A program made the translations under genes and the position numbers. From contig JAFTGD010000043.1 of the NCBI GenBank assembly GCA_017458065.1, forward strand, positions 62,001-126,000: a stretch of 64,000 nt of DNA. Reading direction: 5' to 3'. The notes below the pieces were generated by a model. It was not told where the DNA came from. It was given only the letters and a program-made list of their open reading frames with translations, and did no database searches. This document shows positions 27,825 through 36,595 of this stretch, in pieces. The stretch's first letter is position 1. The number at the start of each line of letters is the position of its first letter. The DNA comes from Oscillospiraceae bacterium (GTDB lineage Bacteria > Bacillota > Clostridia > Oscillospirales > Oscillospiraceae).

Positions 27825-29366
27825 GTGGACAATCAAAAGGTGTTGATTCTGGACTTTGGCGGGCAGTACAACCAGCTGATCGCACGGCGGGTCAGGGCCT
27901 GCGGGGTCTACTGCGAGGTGCACCCCTGGTCAATGACGCTGGATGCGATCCGCGCCTATGACCCCATCGGCATCATCTTTACCGGCGGACCAAACAGCGT
28001 CTATGCGGAGCATTCTCCGCATGCCGATCCGGGCGTCTACAGGCTTGGGGTCCCGATCCTCGGCATCTGCTACGGCTGCCAGCTGCTGGCGCAGGAGCTG
28101 GGTGGCAGCGTTGTCGCGGCCCAGGACAGCACCGCGCGGGAATACGGGAAAACGCTGACGCACTTTGACACCGGCTGTAAGCTGTTCCGCGGCCTGCCGG
28201 AGGAGAGCATCACCTGGATGAGCCATGGGGACTTTATGGCCAGGGTGCCGGAGGGCTTCCGGCTGGCGGCCAGGTCCGACGGCTGCCCGACTGTGGGCAT
28301 CTGTGATGAAGCGCGCGGCTTCTACGGCGTGCAGTTCCACCCGGAGGTCAACCACACCGAATACGGCAGCCGGATGCTGCGCAACTTCCTTTACGAGGTC
28401 TGCGGCGCTGTGGGCGATTGGAGCATGGCGGATTTCAAACAGGAGGCCATCGCCTCTGTGAGAAAAGAAGTCGGAGACGGGCGGGTGCTGCTGGCGCTCT
28501 CCGGCGGGGTGGACTCTTCCGTTGCGGCGGCGCTGCTGGCGGAGGCGGTCGGGAACCGCCTGACCTGCGTCTTTGTCGACCACGGCCTGATGCGCAAGAA
28601 CGAGGGCGACGAGGTGGAAGCGGCCTTCTCGCGCTGGGATCTGAACTTCGTCCGGGTGGACGCGGAGGAGCGCTTTCTCTCACGTCTGAAAGGCGTGACC
28701 GAACCGGAACAGAAGCGCAAGATCATCGGGGAGGAGTTTATCCGCGTCTTCGAGGCGGAGGCAAAGAAGATCGGCCGGGTCGACTTTCTCGCCCAGGGCA
28801 CCATCTATCCCGATGTGATCGAATCCGGCACCGGGGAGGCTGCCGTGATCAAGAGCCACCACAATGTGGGCGGGCTTCCGAGCTATGTGGACTTCCGTGA
28901 GATCATCGAGCCGCTGCGCATGCTCTTCAAGGACGAGGTGCGCGACCTCGGCCGCGAGCTGGGCTTGCCGGAATATCTGGTGACCCGGCAGCCCTTCCCT
29001 GGGCCGGGGCTCGGCATCCGCGTGATCGGCGAGCTCACCAGAGAGAAGCTGGATATGGTCCGCGAAGCGGACTGGATCTTCCGCGACGAGGTTGCAAAGG
29101 CCGGACTGCAGGACACCATGAGCCAGTATTTTGCAGCGCTCTCCAATATGCGCTCGGTTGGCGTGATGGGCGACGGACGAAGCTATGACTACGCCGTCGT
29201 GCTGCGCAGCGTCCAGACCGGCGACTTTATGACCGCCGACTGGACAAGGATCCCCTATGAGGTGCTGGACCGGGTCTCGGTCCGCATCGTCAATGAAGTC
29301 CCCGGCGTCAACCGCGTGCTCTACGACATCACCTCCAAGCCCCCCGCCACCGTGGAGCTGGAATAA
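27825..29366 (+). CDS. guaA: GMP synthase, glutamine-hydrolysing
   Basis: A 513-residue GMP synthetase (XMP to GMP). The amidotransferase domain has [10 protein letters not shown] near residue 80 and [10 protein letters not shown]; the ATP-pyrophosphatase has [13 protein letters not shown] near 222; the C-terminal dimerisation domain has [16 protein letters not shown]. The GTG start at 27825 follows CGGAGGATAA and gives the normal N-terminus ([15 protein letters not shown]). The last codons read Glu-Leu-Glu-stop, where the family usually ends Glu-Trp-Glu; the typical end sequence GAGTGGGAATAA is found 2.5 kb away at 31822-31833. This suggests an element inserted at the 3' end. Confidence 0.95.
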   Translation: MDNQKVLILDFGGQYNQLIARRVRACGVYCEVHPWSMTLDAIRAYDPIGIIFTGGPNSVYAEHSPHADPGVYRLGVPILGICYGCQLLAQELGGSVVAAQDSTAREYGKTLTHFDTGCKLFRGLPEESITWMSHGDFMARVPEGFRLAARSDGCPTVGICDEARGFYGVQFHPEVNHTEYGSRMLRNFLYEVCGAVGDWSMADFKQEAIASVRKEVGDGRVLLALSGGVDSSVAAALLAEAVGNRLTCVFVDHGLMRKNEGDEVEAAFSRWDLNFVRVDAEERFLSRLKGVTEPEQKRKIIGEEFIRVFEAEAKKIGRVDFLAQGTIYPDVIESGTGEAAVIKSHHNVGGLPSYVDFREIIEPLRMLFKDEVRDLGRELGLPEYLVTRQPFPGPGLGIRVIGELTREKLDMVREADWIFRDEVAKAGLQDTMSQYFAALSNMRSVGVMGDGRSYDYAVVLRSVQTGDFMTADWTRIPYEVLDRVSVRIVNEVPGVNRVLYDITSKPPATVELE

Positions 29367-29454
29367 GGAAAAAGTGATTCTTCGAGGCCGGGAGGCCTTG
29401 AAAACACTGACTTTTTTCGTTCCCTTCACTCTGAGTGATAGCAAAATGATAGCA
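29355..29454. other. candidate left attachment region of an element in guaA
   Basis: The 3' end of guaA (GAGCTGGAATAA, 29355-29366) resembles the sequence at 31822-31833. Shortly after it come two direct TGATAGCA motifs (29436-29443 and 29447-29454), spaced like integrase arm sites. Matching TGATAG motifs occur near the right end at 31689-31719. The rest of the gap 29367-29591 holds a GACAGCACACCC-type segment near 29500-29515 and no gene. Confidence 0.5.
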
Positions 29455-29591
29455 CGAGAACCCGTGATTTGTTGAGCGCAAATCCAAGGGGTTTCGGGTG
29501 TGCTGTCTCCCATAATCCAATAAATCAAAGAGGTCAACCTGACTTTTGCAAGCCGAGTTGGCCTCTTTTCTTTTTGCCGTCTGAACGGTGC

Positions 29592-29950
29592 TTAGCCTTT
29601 GTTCAATTCTTCAATCAGCGCGTCGGACAGAGCCTGCGAAGGAACTTTTGCCCAGCGCCCGGATTGATCCAGCTCCGGGTATTTATAGCGCCAACGATCA
29701 TACTCCTCTTTGCTGATCTCTCCGCTCTCCAGCTTGGCGGCCTGTTCCCGCCAGGATCCGAAAATATCAAAAAGCTGAAGATAGGTCGTTCCTTTGAATT
29801 TGTCCAGGTGAAGATATAATTCACCGTCGATCTCTCCGATCTTGAGACCGTAAATATCCTCCAGCGCGAACAGCGTGTGCCAAGATAGCTGATAACCCAG
29901 CCTCTTATGCTTCTTTCGATGAAGACGGATTGAACCGAGAATCCTGATTA
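29592..29950 (-). pseudogene. C-terminal fragment of an unidentified protein
   Basis: Read leftwards, the frame gives about 115 residues of protein-like sequence: IRLHRKKHKRLGYQLSWHTL, IYGLKIGEIDGELYLHL, WREQAAKLESGEISKEEYDR and, before the TAA at 29592-29594, WAKVPSQALSDALIEELNKG. No start codon or ribosome-binding site is visible upstream, where a GC-rich hairpin (GGCGGCGGGGA..., 29961-29988) breaks in. I do not recognise the family. Its place inside the guaA-associated remnant suggests cargo of a decayed mobile element. The upstream limit is approximate. Confidence 0.45.
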
Positions 29951-30125
29951 TTGATGAACATGGGCGGCGGGGAGCAATCCCCGCCGCCGTTGCCTTAACC
30001 TATAGTTGAGTAAAATCAATAGATTTTGCCTTGTGTTACGCACAGTAAACTGATATACTGCTGTTGGTTTGTTTTTCAAACATATCGCACAGCGAGTGCT
30101 TCATAGCAGAAAGGCAGGTCGAGAA

Positions 30126-30164
30126 ATGCTTCTCATCAATGTTGCGGCTCCATGCAAGGTTTGA
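30126..30164 (+). CDS. 12-residue leader peptide of the MFS efflux gene
   Basis: ATG at 30126 after an AGGCAGG-type ribosome-binding site encodes MLLINVAAPCKV and stops at 30162-30164. The stop codon lies in the 5' arm of the leader stem, the arrangement seen in ribosome-stalling leaders of antibiotic-resistance genes. No such role has been shown here; it is inferred from position. Confidence 0.5.
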   Translation: MLLINVAAPCKV

Positions 30165-30250
30165 GGATACTGCATGGAGCGATCACTCGGTAACGGGCAG
30201 TGATCCTCAGACTTTGCAATTTTGAAGGTTTGAAAATGAATTCAAAGGAG
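30147..30250 (+). promoter_or_regulatory. alternative stem-loops upstream of the MFS gene (attenuator-like)
   Basis: Stem A: GCTCCATGCA (30147-30156) with TGCATGGAGC (30171-30180). Stem B: GATCACT (30181-30187) with AGTGATC (30199-30205). Stem C, incompatible with A: TGCAAGGTTTGAGGAT (30153-30168) with ATCCTCAGACTTTGCA (30203-30218), all 16 positions paired with two G-U wobbles. A small TTTGAA/TTCAAA hairpin (30229-30246) covers part of the AAAGGAG ribosome-binding site. A stalled ribosome on the leader peptide would shift the balance between A and C. Confidence 0.6.
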
Positions 30251-30260
30251 CAAAGTCAAA

Positions 30261-31538
30261 ATGAAAAAAAGAATATCAGAACTTAAAGATTTCTACATCC
30301 TGTGGAGTACCCAAAGCTTGTCGCAGCTTGGAAGCGCGATGACCAATTTCGCGTTGACGCTCTGGCTCTATCAATCAACTGGATCTGCTTTGCAGACGGC
30401 ATTGTTGTCCATCTGCTCATATGCGCCATATGTGATAATGAGTATTTTTTCCGGGGCGTTAAGTGATAAATGGGATAAAAAGAAAATAATGCTGGTCTGT
30501 GATACCCTGGCTGCATGCTGCACTGTCACCGTTTTCGCTCTGTTGGGGCTGGGGATCCTTCATCCCCGGCATTTATATGCTCTCAACGCGATCAATGGGC
30601 TGATGAATACGATTCAAAGCCCTGCCAGCGATGTGGCAATTACGTTCATCACACCGGAAGCGCATTATCAGCATACCAGCGGCCTACGCTCTTTTTCCCG
30701 GTCTCTCATCACGATTCTGCATCCGGTGCTGGCAACATCCCTCTACTCTTTTGGCGGGATGACAACTGTGATTGCTGTTGATCTAATCACTTATGTGATT
30801 GCCTTCAATTCGTTGCTTTTTCTGGTCAAAATCCCTAAGTCCAGAAATGAGGGAAAAGCAAATCGAGAAAGCATCCTTGGAGCTGCAAAGAAAGGACTAC
30901 AATGTCTGAAGCAGAATCGGCTGGTACTCTGTCTGATTTTGTTTCTTGCAGGAGTCAATCTGGTCGCCTCTGCATTTGATGCAGTTTTGCCCGCATTCGT
31001 CCTTCCTCGCGAAAACGGTGGAGAAACTGTTCTTGGCCTTATAACAACGTGTGGCGGAATCGCAATGCTGGTTGGCAGTTTGATCGCAACCACAATGTCT
31101 GCACCAAAGGATCGCGTAAAGTTGATCGTGTTGACAATGCTGTTTTCATTGACTACGGAAAATTTTCTGTTGTCTTTATCCAAAGAGCCTGCATTGTGGT
31201 GCATCGCGCAGGTACTTGGGTTTCTTCCAGTTCCGCTGATGGATACGAATCTGGATGTTATCATCCGAACAACAATCCCAGCGGATATGCAAGGACGTGT
31301 GTATTCCTGCCGAAACACTCTGCAATTTTTTACAATTCCTGTGGGCTTCTTTCTGGGTGGCTGGATGGTTGATTCATTCTGTGAACCTTATATGGCATCC
31401 GACCCAAGTGTTATCATGATCACTTTGTTTGGACAGGGTAAAGGCGCTGGTGCCGCAGTGATGATTTTCCTGCTTGGCTTAGCCGGATTTATCATATGCA
31501 TTAGCTTTGGGGCAATCCTAAAAAAATATAATACATAA
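30261..31538 (+). CDS. MFS efflux transporter
   Basis: A 425-residue, about 12-helix major facilitator protein. The first loop has the MFS motif A form GALSDKWDKKKIML near residue 62, and the N-terminus (FYILWSTQSLSQLGSAMTNFALTLWLYQSTGS) resembles macrolide-efflux and enterobactin-exporter type drug/H+ antiporters. It is the only intact gene in the segment between guaA and its candidate right attachment site, is more AT-rich than the core genes, and sits behind a leader-peptide attenuator. This supports an inducible resistance or export role; the substrate is not known. Confidence 0.8.
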   Translation: MKKRISELKDFYILWSTQSLSQLGSAMTNFALTLWLYQSTGSALQTALLSICSYAPYVIMSIFSGALSDKWDKKKIMLVCDTLAACCTVTVFALLGLGILHPRHLYALNAINGLMNTIQSPASDVAITFITPEAHYQHTSGLRSFSRSLITILHPVLATSLYSFGGMTTVIAVDLITYVIAFNSLLFLVKIPKSRNEGKANRESILGAAKKGLQCLKQNRLVLCLILFLAGVNLVASAFDAVLPAFVLPRENGGETVLGLITTCGGIAMLVGSLIATTMSAPKDRVKLIVLTMLFSLTTENFLLSLSKEPALWCIAQVLGFLPVPLMDTNLDVIIRTTIPADMQGRVYSCRNTLQFFTIPVGFFLGGWMVDSFCEPYMASDPSVIMITLFGQGKGAGAAVMIFLLGLAGFIICISFGAILKKYNT

Positions 31539-31688
31539 TCCGAAATGTATATCTTTTCTATAACGAAAGCATTGAAAACCGATTGGCCTCGTGCTATAGT
31601 AACCACATCAAAAAGCTTTTATCAAACAACCAAAGCATTCTCGTTAATCGTCCAAACCACTATGAGCAAGCCCAACAAATCGGACTGG

Positions 31689-31833
31689 TGATAGTAGCTT
31701 TGATAGCTTTTTGATAGCAAAAGTTCGTAGACCCCATGGGTTGAGGATAATGGGAGTCAAATGGAGTCACGTCAGGTCAAATCCCCTAAACAAAAACAGT
31801 TAAAGTGGGGATTTGCTTGGCGAGTGGGAATAA
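31689..31833. other. candidate right attachment region of the guaA element
   Basis: TGATAGTA (31689-31696), TGATAGCT (31701-31708) and TGATAGCA (31712-31719) mirror the motifs by the left end. GAGTGGGAATAA at 31822-31833 is what a standard guaA 3' end (Glu-Trp-Glu-stop) would look like and differs from the present guaA end at two positions. No integrase gene is left. Apart from this, the gap 31539-32022 contains the hairpin at 31861 and the promoter at 31955. Confidence 0.5.
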
Positions 31834-31860
31834 TCCAAGCTTAAATCGAATAACTTGTAA

Positions 31861-31897
31861 AGCCTGCCGAGTGAAAACATTCGGACAGGCTCTTTTC
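31861..31897 (+). terminator. hairpin terminator, possibly the original guaA terminator
   Basis: AGCCTG (31861-31866) with CAGGCT (31886-31891), inner CGA/TCG pairs, then CTTTT. It lies 28 nt after the guaA-like end sequence at 31822-31833, where a guaA terminator would be expected before the insertion. Confidence 0.6.
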
Positions 31898-31954
31898 AAC
31901 GACAAAGCGAGAATACTCGTAGGATGAAAAACTATGTGCAGAATGTTATTTTTC

Positions 31955-31984
31955 TTCCACATTCTATATTCGCTGTGATATAAT
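31955..31984 (+). promoter_or_regulatory. candidate promoter of the second AlbA_2 gene
   Basis: TATAAT at 31979-31984 with TTCCAC at 31955-31960 (18-nt spacer), 39 nt before the ATG at 32023. The -10 is perfect, the -35 is weak. Confidence 0.45.
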
Positions 31985-32022
31985 ATATCCAGAACAGACT
32001 GAGATTGAAGGAACGATATAAC

Positions 32023-33378
32023 ATGACCGAAAATCAAAACATTGAATATAAAGAGTCCTGGCGGGATGAATACCTGAAGTGGCTGTGTGGTTATGCGAAT
32101 GCCCAAGGCGGGACGCTGTTCATCGGTATTGATGATGACGGGAATGTAGTGGGTGTCGATGACAGTAAGCAACTTGCAGAAGCCTTGCCAAATAAAATCA
32201 CAAATGCATTGGGAATCATAGCCGACGTCAATCTCAACACAAGGGATGGGAAAGATTTCATCACAATCACGGTAGAGAAGTATCCTTCCCTGATCAGTTA
32301 TCATGGCCGATACTACTACCGATCCGGCAGTGTGCTCCGGGAGATCGCAGGCAAGGAATTGGATCGGGCCCTGTTAAAAGTCCAAGGTATCACCTGGGAT
32401 GCAATCCCGCTGCCCAGGATAACGGTTTCTGACCTTAAACCGGAAGCGATTGCTTTATTTAAGCAGAAGGCTTTGGCACGCGGTCGATTGACAGCTGAAG
32501 ATGCAAATGTCAGCGATGAGATCCTGATGGAAAACCTGCACTTGGTAGATGATGATGGGTTCTTAACCCGTGCAGCTATGCTCGCGTTCTACCGTGATCC
32601 GGAGCGCTGGGTAACGGGTTCATATATTAAGATTGGATTCTTTGGAACTTCTCATTCAGATCTCCAGTATCAGGATGAAGTTCACGGTCCTTTGATTGAA
32701 CAGATTGACCGGGCTGTCGATTTGGTTTATACCAAGTATTTGAAAGCGTGGATCACTTATGAAGGGATTCAGAGGGTTGAAGTGTTTATGTTTCCGCGAG
32801 AGGCATTTCGTGAAATCCTACTCAATGCTGTCGTCCATAAAGATTATGCCGCCTGCAACTCTATTCAGATTAGTGTCTATGATGATGAAATGTATATCTG
32901 GAATGATGGGCGGATGCCGGAGAATCTTCGTACGACGGAGAGTCTTTTTGCCAAACACTCATCCAAGCCTTTCAATCCGAAAATTGCCCATGTGTTCTTC
33001 GTCAGCGGTATGATTGAAGCCTGGGGCCGAGGCTTTGATAAGATCAGATCCGCGTGTGATGCGCTGTATCATACGCCTATGCCGGAATACGATATTGGTG
33101 CCGGTGGAATTATGGTGCATTGCAGGACGAATGATAAATATTTGGAATTGATGAATCCAAATGGACACGGTGTCCAAAAGAATGTCCAAAAGGAAGACGG
33201 ATTAGAAACGCGAATTATAGAGCTTATATCTGCCCAAAGGGACATCTCATTGTCCAAAATGGCTGACCAATTAGGTGTATCTTCAAAAACGGTTCAAAGA
33301 AGCATTGATAAACTGAAGCAGAACGGGAGAATAAGCCGGCAAGGAGGAAAACGATTCGGATACTGGGAACTGCATTAA
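32023..33378 (+). CDS. AlbA_2 / HATPase_c_4 ATP-binding transcriptional regulator
   Basis: A 451-residue relative of the protein at 5303, from a different subgroup. The AlbA_2 domain begins at the N-terminus (TENQNIEYKESW, then GGTLFIGIDDDGNVVGV). A GHKL-like ATPase box follows (LNAVVHKDYAACNSI, then MYIWNDGRMPE, then GMIEAWGRGFDKI), and a C-terminal winged helix (ISLSKMADQLGVSSKTVQRS). The start at 32023 follows GAAGGAAC. It lies just outside the guaA element and near a TIR-domain gene. Such proteins occur both as regulators and next to defence genes. Role here undetermined. Confidence 0.83.
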   Translation: MTENQNIEYKESWRDEYLKWLCGYANAQGGTLFIGIDDDGNVVGVDDSKQLAEALPNKITNALGIIADVNLNTRDGKDFITITVEKYPSLISYHGRYYYRSGSVLREIAGKELDRALLKVQGITWDAIPLPRITVSDLKPEAIALFKQKALARGRLTAEDANVSDEILMENLHLVDDDGFLTRAAMLAFYRDPERWVTGSYIKIGFFGTSHSDLQYQDEVHGPLIEQIDRAVDLVYTKYLKAWITYEGIQRVEVFMFPREAFREILLNAVVHKDYAACNSIQISVYDDEMYIWNDGRMPENLRTTESLFAKHSSKPFNPKIAHVFFVSGMIEAWGRGFDKIRSACDALYHTPMPEYDIGAGGIMVHCRTNDKYLELMNPNGHGVQKNVQKEDGLETRIIELISAQRDISLSKMADQLGVSSKTVQRSIDKLKQNGRISRQGGKRFGYWELH

Positions 33379-33550
33379 TGTGACAACGTTTTGACAACAC
33401 CCCGTCAGAACCGCTGCTTTTAGGCTAATCAGAACACCTAGGATATTGCGGTCAGCAAAACTAACAAAATATGCTTAGTAAAACTCTTTTGAGAGTCGAG
33501 TACGAATAAGTTTGGCTGTTTAAACCAACTTCAAGAATACCGCTATACTG

Positions 33551-33633
33551 TCGACAAATCCAGATTCCGATTCTGGATTTGTCGAAAAACAACATCCGCG
33601 CGGAGGCTGGTGCAGCACTCAGCGCGGATGTTG
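33551..33633 (-). terminator. two hairpins after the TIR gene
   Basis: Reading leftwards from the TIR gene, CAACATCCGCGC (complement of 33622-33633) pairs with GCGCGGATGTTG (complement of 33590-33601), followed by TTTTT: an intrinsic terminator. Immediately beyond is a second perfect 14-bp hairpin (33551-33564 with 33572-33585, TCGACAAATCCAGA). The remaining gap 33379-33550 shows nothing recognisable. Confidence 0.65.
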
Positions 33634-33638
33634 AACGT

Positions 33639-34304
33639 TTATCGCGGTGCGGATTTGAGCAAATGACGAAACCACTTGGTAAACTTGTTCAGCTCGGTGG
33701 AAAGATATTTCGCAAGGCGGAATCCTTTCGGAAGATGGAACAGCTTTTCAGCCTCTGCGGGCTTCAGCAGCATGAAGATGACGGCACAAAGGAGTGCTGC
33801 CAACAGGATATAAAGCATGACACGGAAGGGGTGAAACACGCGCCGCATCTTTGGCGTGTCGCCGCTGCTGCAGCCGACAAGGCCTTCTGCCGAATAGAGC
33901 ATGTTGTAGAACTCCGCATCGGACAGCCTGTATTTGTGAATGGCAAAATTGCGATTATGCCGAAGCTGCAGATCGGGAGGGAGCGGAGTCCTGGTGAGGT
34001 AAATCAAAAAGCGGTTTTTCTCCAGATCACGGGCATATTCCATCTCATCCAGGCAGTTGGAGGAATTGAGATAATCCCCACTGATCATCGAGATACAGCA
34101 GCTGGCATTGCGCAGGCGTTCGGCGACATATTTGGCCCATTCCCGCCCGGGCGTTACGCCTTCGTCGTACCAGACCCTGTAGCCGTCCTTCTGCATCTGT
34201 GCGATGATATCGGACACTTCCTGCTTGTTCCCGTGAGAGTAGCTGACGAAAACATAAGGCTCGTTCCCTTCATAGGGGGACAAGGGCTTGAATTGGGCGG
34301 ACAT
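33639..34304 (-). CDS. membrane-anchored TIR domain protein
   Basis: A 221-residue protein with an N-terminal TIR domain (about 14-150): YVFVSYSHGNKQEV is strand A and box 1, GYRVWYDEGVTPG follows, and SSNCLDEMEYA holds the catalytic glutamate position of NAD+-cleaving TIR domains (Cys84-x-x-Glu87). A transmembrane helix lies at about 162-180, and the short C-terminal tail carries several Lys/Arg residues. Start at 34304 after GAAGGAAG. Bacterial TIR domains are often NADases in antiphage systems, usually with a partner; no clear partner adjoins it here. Defence or signalling role is inferred. Confidence 0.8.
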   Translation of the reverse strand: MSAQFKPLSPYEGNEPYVFVSYSHGNKQEVSDIIAQMQKDGYRVWYDEGVTPGREWAKYVAERLRNASCCISMISGDYLNSSNCLDEMEYARDLEKNRFLIYLTRTPLPPDLQLRHNRNFAIHKYRLSDAEFYNMLYSAEGLVGCSSGDTPKMRRVFHPFRVMLYILLAALLCAVIFMLLKPAEAEKLFHLPKGFRLAKYLSTELNKFTKWFRHLLKSAPR

Positions 34305-34564
34305 AAATGCACTTCCTTCATTGGCTGACAGACTTACAAAAGGGATTATAAAAAACAAAGAGCAGCCTGTCAAGAAAAAGAATCAGGCCTTGTCAGGGAT
34401 CCCGAAACGAAAGCGAACGGCTCATGGATATTCTGAGGATTCTGCGGTCTAATAGCGGAATATGCAGGAATTTCGGATGAATTATGTAAACCTGACTGTT
34501 TACACAGACCACCAGATATGATAGAATCTGCACAATTCATTTGAATCTTACAGGGATCATGAAT

Positions 34565-35407
34565 ATGAAAAAACGTGCCATTTTATCTGTCAATATTGCG
34601 GTACTGCTGTTTGGCCTAGCAGGACTGTTTGCAAAATGGATCAGTCTTCCGGCCATCTGTATTACGTTCGGACGGGTTCTGTTCTCGTCACTTGCCCTTG
34701 GGCTTTTCATGCTGGTCAGACGGCAAAGCTTCCGCATCGCAGCGGGAAAAGACGCTGTGCTGCTGGTCTGCGCGGGGGCCGTCCTTGCGCTGCACTGGTG
34801 GTCGTTTCTGGAATCGATTCAGCTTTCGACTGTGGCGATCGGGACCATCACGTTTTCTGCATTTCCGTTGTTTGTGACGTTTCTGGAACCGCTGGTATTC
34901 CGGCAGAAGCTGAGTAGACGGAATGTTTTGATTGCCGTTGTAATCCTGATCGGGGTTTTCATCACGGTACCGGAATTCTCCGCACAGAACAGCATGTTTC
35001 TTGGAATCGTGATCGGGATGCTCTCTGCCCTGGCTTATGCGGTGCTGACCCTGATGAACAAGGATTTTTCAGAAAAATACAGTGGCACGATGACCGCATT
35101 TTATGAACAGGCGACGGCTGCGATGATCTTGCTGCCATTTGCCCTGAAAGTGGACATTCCGCCGTCAGCTTCGGAGATCGGACTGCTGCTGTTCCTCGGG
35201 ATCGTTACAACCGCTGTGGCACACACTCTGTTTATCAGCAGTCTGAAAACGCTCCCCGCACAGCTGGCGGGCGTGTTCTCGTCCATGGAAACCGTGTACG
35301 GGATTCTGTTTGCTTTCCTGCTGCTGGGCGAGGTGCCTTCCGTGCGGGAAATCATCGGCGCGGCAATGATCCTCAGCGCTGTGATTGCTGCGCAAAGGGG
35401 AGGATAA
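34565..35407 (+). CDS. EamA/DMT superfamily transporter
   Basis: A 280-residue drug/metabolite transporter with about ten membrane helices in two EamA repeats. The first repeat starts at residue 5 (AILSVNIAVLLFGLAGLFAKW), the second near 140 (MFLGIVIGMLSALAYAVLTLMNK), each ending in the usual 'GEVPSVREIIGAAMILSAV' type helix. The ATG at 34565 is 9 nt after AGGG; an ATG at 34559 is possible. Substrate unknown; members export amino acids or metabolites. It converges on the epoxide hydrolase gene across a shared terminator. Confidence 0.82.
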   Translation: MKKRAILSVNIAVLLFGLAGLFAKWISLPAICITFGRVLFSSLALGLFMLVRRQSFRIAAGKDAVLLVCAGAVLALHWWSFLESIQLSTVAIGTITFSAFPLFVTFLEPLVFRQKLSRRNVLIAVVILIGVFITVPEFSAQNSMFLGIVIGMLSALAYAVLTLMNKDFSEKYSGTMTAFYEQATAAMILLPFALKVDIPPSASEIGLLLFLGIVTTAVAHTLFISSLKTLPAQLAGVFSSMETVYGILFAFLLLGEVPSVREIIGAAMILSAVIAAQRGG

Positions 35408-35450
35408 CTGTGGAGCGATCGTCCGACTGACTGTAAACAACGATGACAAA

Positions 35451-35496
35451 ACCAGGAATGACATTCGACTTTTTCGCGATGAATGTAATTCCTGGT
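35451..35496. terminator. bidirectional hairpin terminator
   Basis: ACCAGGAATGACATTC (35451-35466) and GAATGTAATTCCTGGT (35481-35496) pair over 16 positions with one mismatch, between convergent genes; a T-rich stretch follows on the plus strand. Confidence 0.7.
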
Positions 35497-35500
35497 TGAT

Positions 35501-36595
35501 TCATTTTTTGAAGAGCGCTGTCATAAACTGTGAAATGTCCATCGCAAAAGCATCGGGCTGCTCAAGAGCAGTAAAGTGACCTCCGCGTGGCATCTCGGTA
35601 TATTGGATGATCGGATAGTTCCGTTCGATCCATTCTCTCGGCACAGGCAGAACATCATGAGGGAATGCAGCAAAGGCAGTCGGCACGGTGATCTTATCCA
35701 GCGGCGGCAGCGTAAAGCTGTTGCCGTGATAGGCCCGGACCGAGGTGGCGGCTGTGTTCGTCATCCAGTAAAGAGTCAGACAATCGCAGAGATCGTCCAT
35801 GGTGATTAGCGACCAGTCGCTCCAGGCGTGGTATTTTTCCACAATCCAGGCCGCCATGCCCGCGGGAGAATCGCTCAAAGCATAGGCCAGGGACTGGGGC
35901 TTCGTGCTGTGGATATTGATGTATGCTCCCTCTTTGCGGAGCCATTCCTGCGCCCGCCGTTTGTAGTCGAGTTCCTCCTGCGTCAGGGTTTCGTCCGCCG
36001 CGGCTACGAGGTCACCGGCAAAGCCTGCGTCGGTCAAATGGATGCCATTGACCTCCTGTGGATAGCGGGAGGCAAGATAGCAGGTCACGCCACGCCCCAT
36101 ATCGCCGCCGGACGCTACATACTCCGTGTAGCCCAGCACCTCTGTCATCAGCTTGTGCCAGATCTCTGCGGTCTCGGCGTTGTTCATATAACCCTTCGAC
36201 GGCAGCGTGGAGAACGCAAAGCCGGGCAGAGACGGGACCACAAGGTCATAATCCGAAAGCAGAGGAAACACCTTGGCATACCGCAGAAAGCTGTCCGGCC
36301 AGCCGTGGGTCAGAAGCAACGGCTTTGCCTCTTTGCGCGGGGATCGGATGTGGAAAAAGTGGATCGTAAGGCCGTCGAACTCACAGGTAAACTGCGGGTA
36401 TTGATTCAGTTCCCGCTCCTTGCGCAGCCAGTCATAACGGTTGCACCAGTAGTCAAGCAGCGAAGATAAATAGCCGCTGTCCGTGCCAAGGCTCCAATCT
36501 CCGTTACCGGGCATGGGCGGGAACCTCGTATCCCGGATGCGTTGACGCAACTCCGCCATCTCTACTTCCGGGAAGTGGATCTGAAATTCTTTCAT
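35501..36595 (-). CDS. epoxide hydrolase family protein (EHN plus alpha/beta hydrolase)
   Basis: A 364-residue alpha/beta hydrolase with the N-terminal EHN extension of microsomal-type epoxide hydrolases (MKEFQIHFPEVEMAELRQRI, then WCNRYDWLRKERELNQYPQF). The oxyanion motif HGWPDSF lies near residue 96, the nucleophile Asp in ASGGDMGRG near 163, and the catalytic His in GGHFTALEQP near the C-terminus. It opens epoxides, possibly of xenobiotic origin. It overlaps the DUF523 gene by 4 nt on the same strand, suggesting co-transcription. Confidence 0.88.
   Translation of the reverse strand: MKEFQIHFPEVEMAELRQRIRDTRFPPMPGNGDWSLGTDSGYLSSLLDYWCNRYDWLRKERELNQYPQFTCEFDGLTIHFFHIRSPRKEAKPLLLTHGWPDSFLRYAKVFPLLSDYDLVVPSLPGFAFSTLPSKGYMNNAETAEIWHKLMTEVLGYTEYVASGGDMGRGVTCYLASRYPQEVNGIHLTDAGFAGDLVAAADETLTQEELDYKRRAQEWLRKEGAYINIHSTKPQSLAYALSDSPAGMAAWIVEKYHAWSDWSLITMDDLCDCLTLYWMTNTAATSVRAYHGNSFTLPPLDKITVPTAFAAFPHDVLPVPREWIERNYPIIQYTEMPRGGHFTALEQPDAFAMDISQFMTALFKK

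Noticed and set aside
33551-33585. Perfect 14-bp hairpin as an insertion-sequence end
   Set aside because: No transposase or second end nearby; it fits better as part of the tandem hairpins after the TIR gene.
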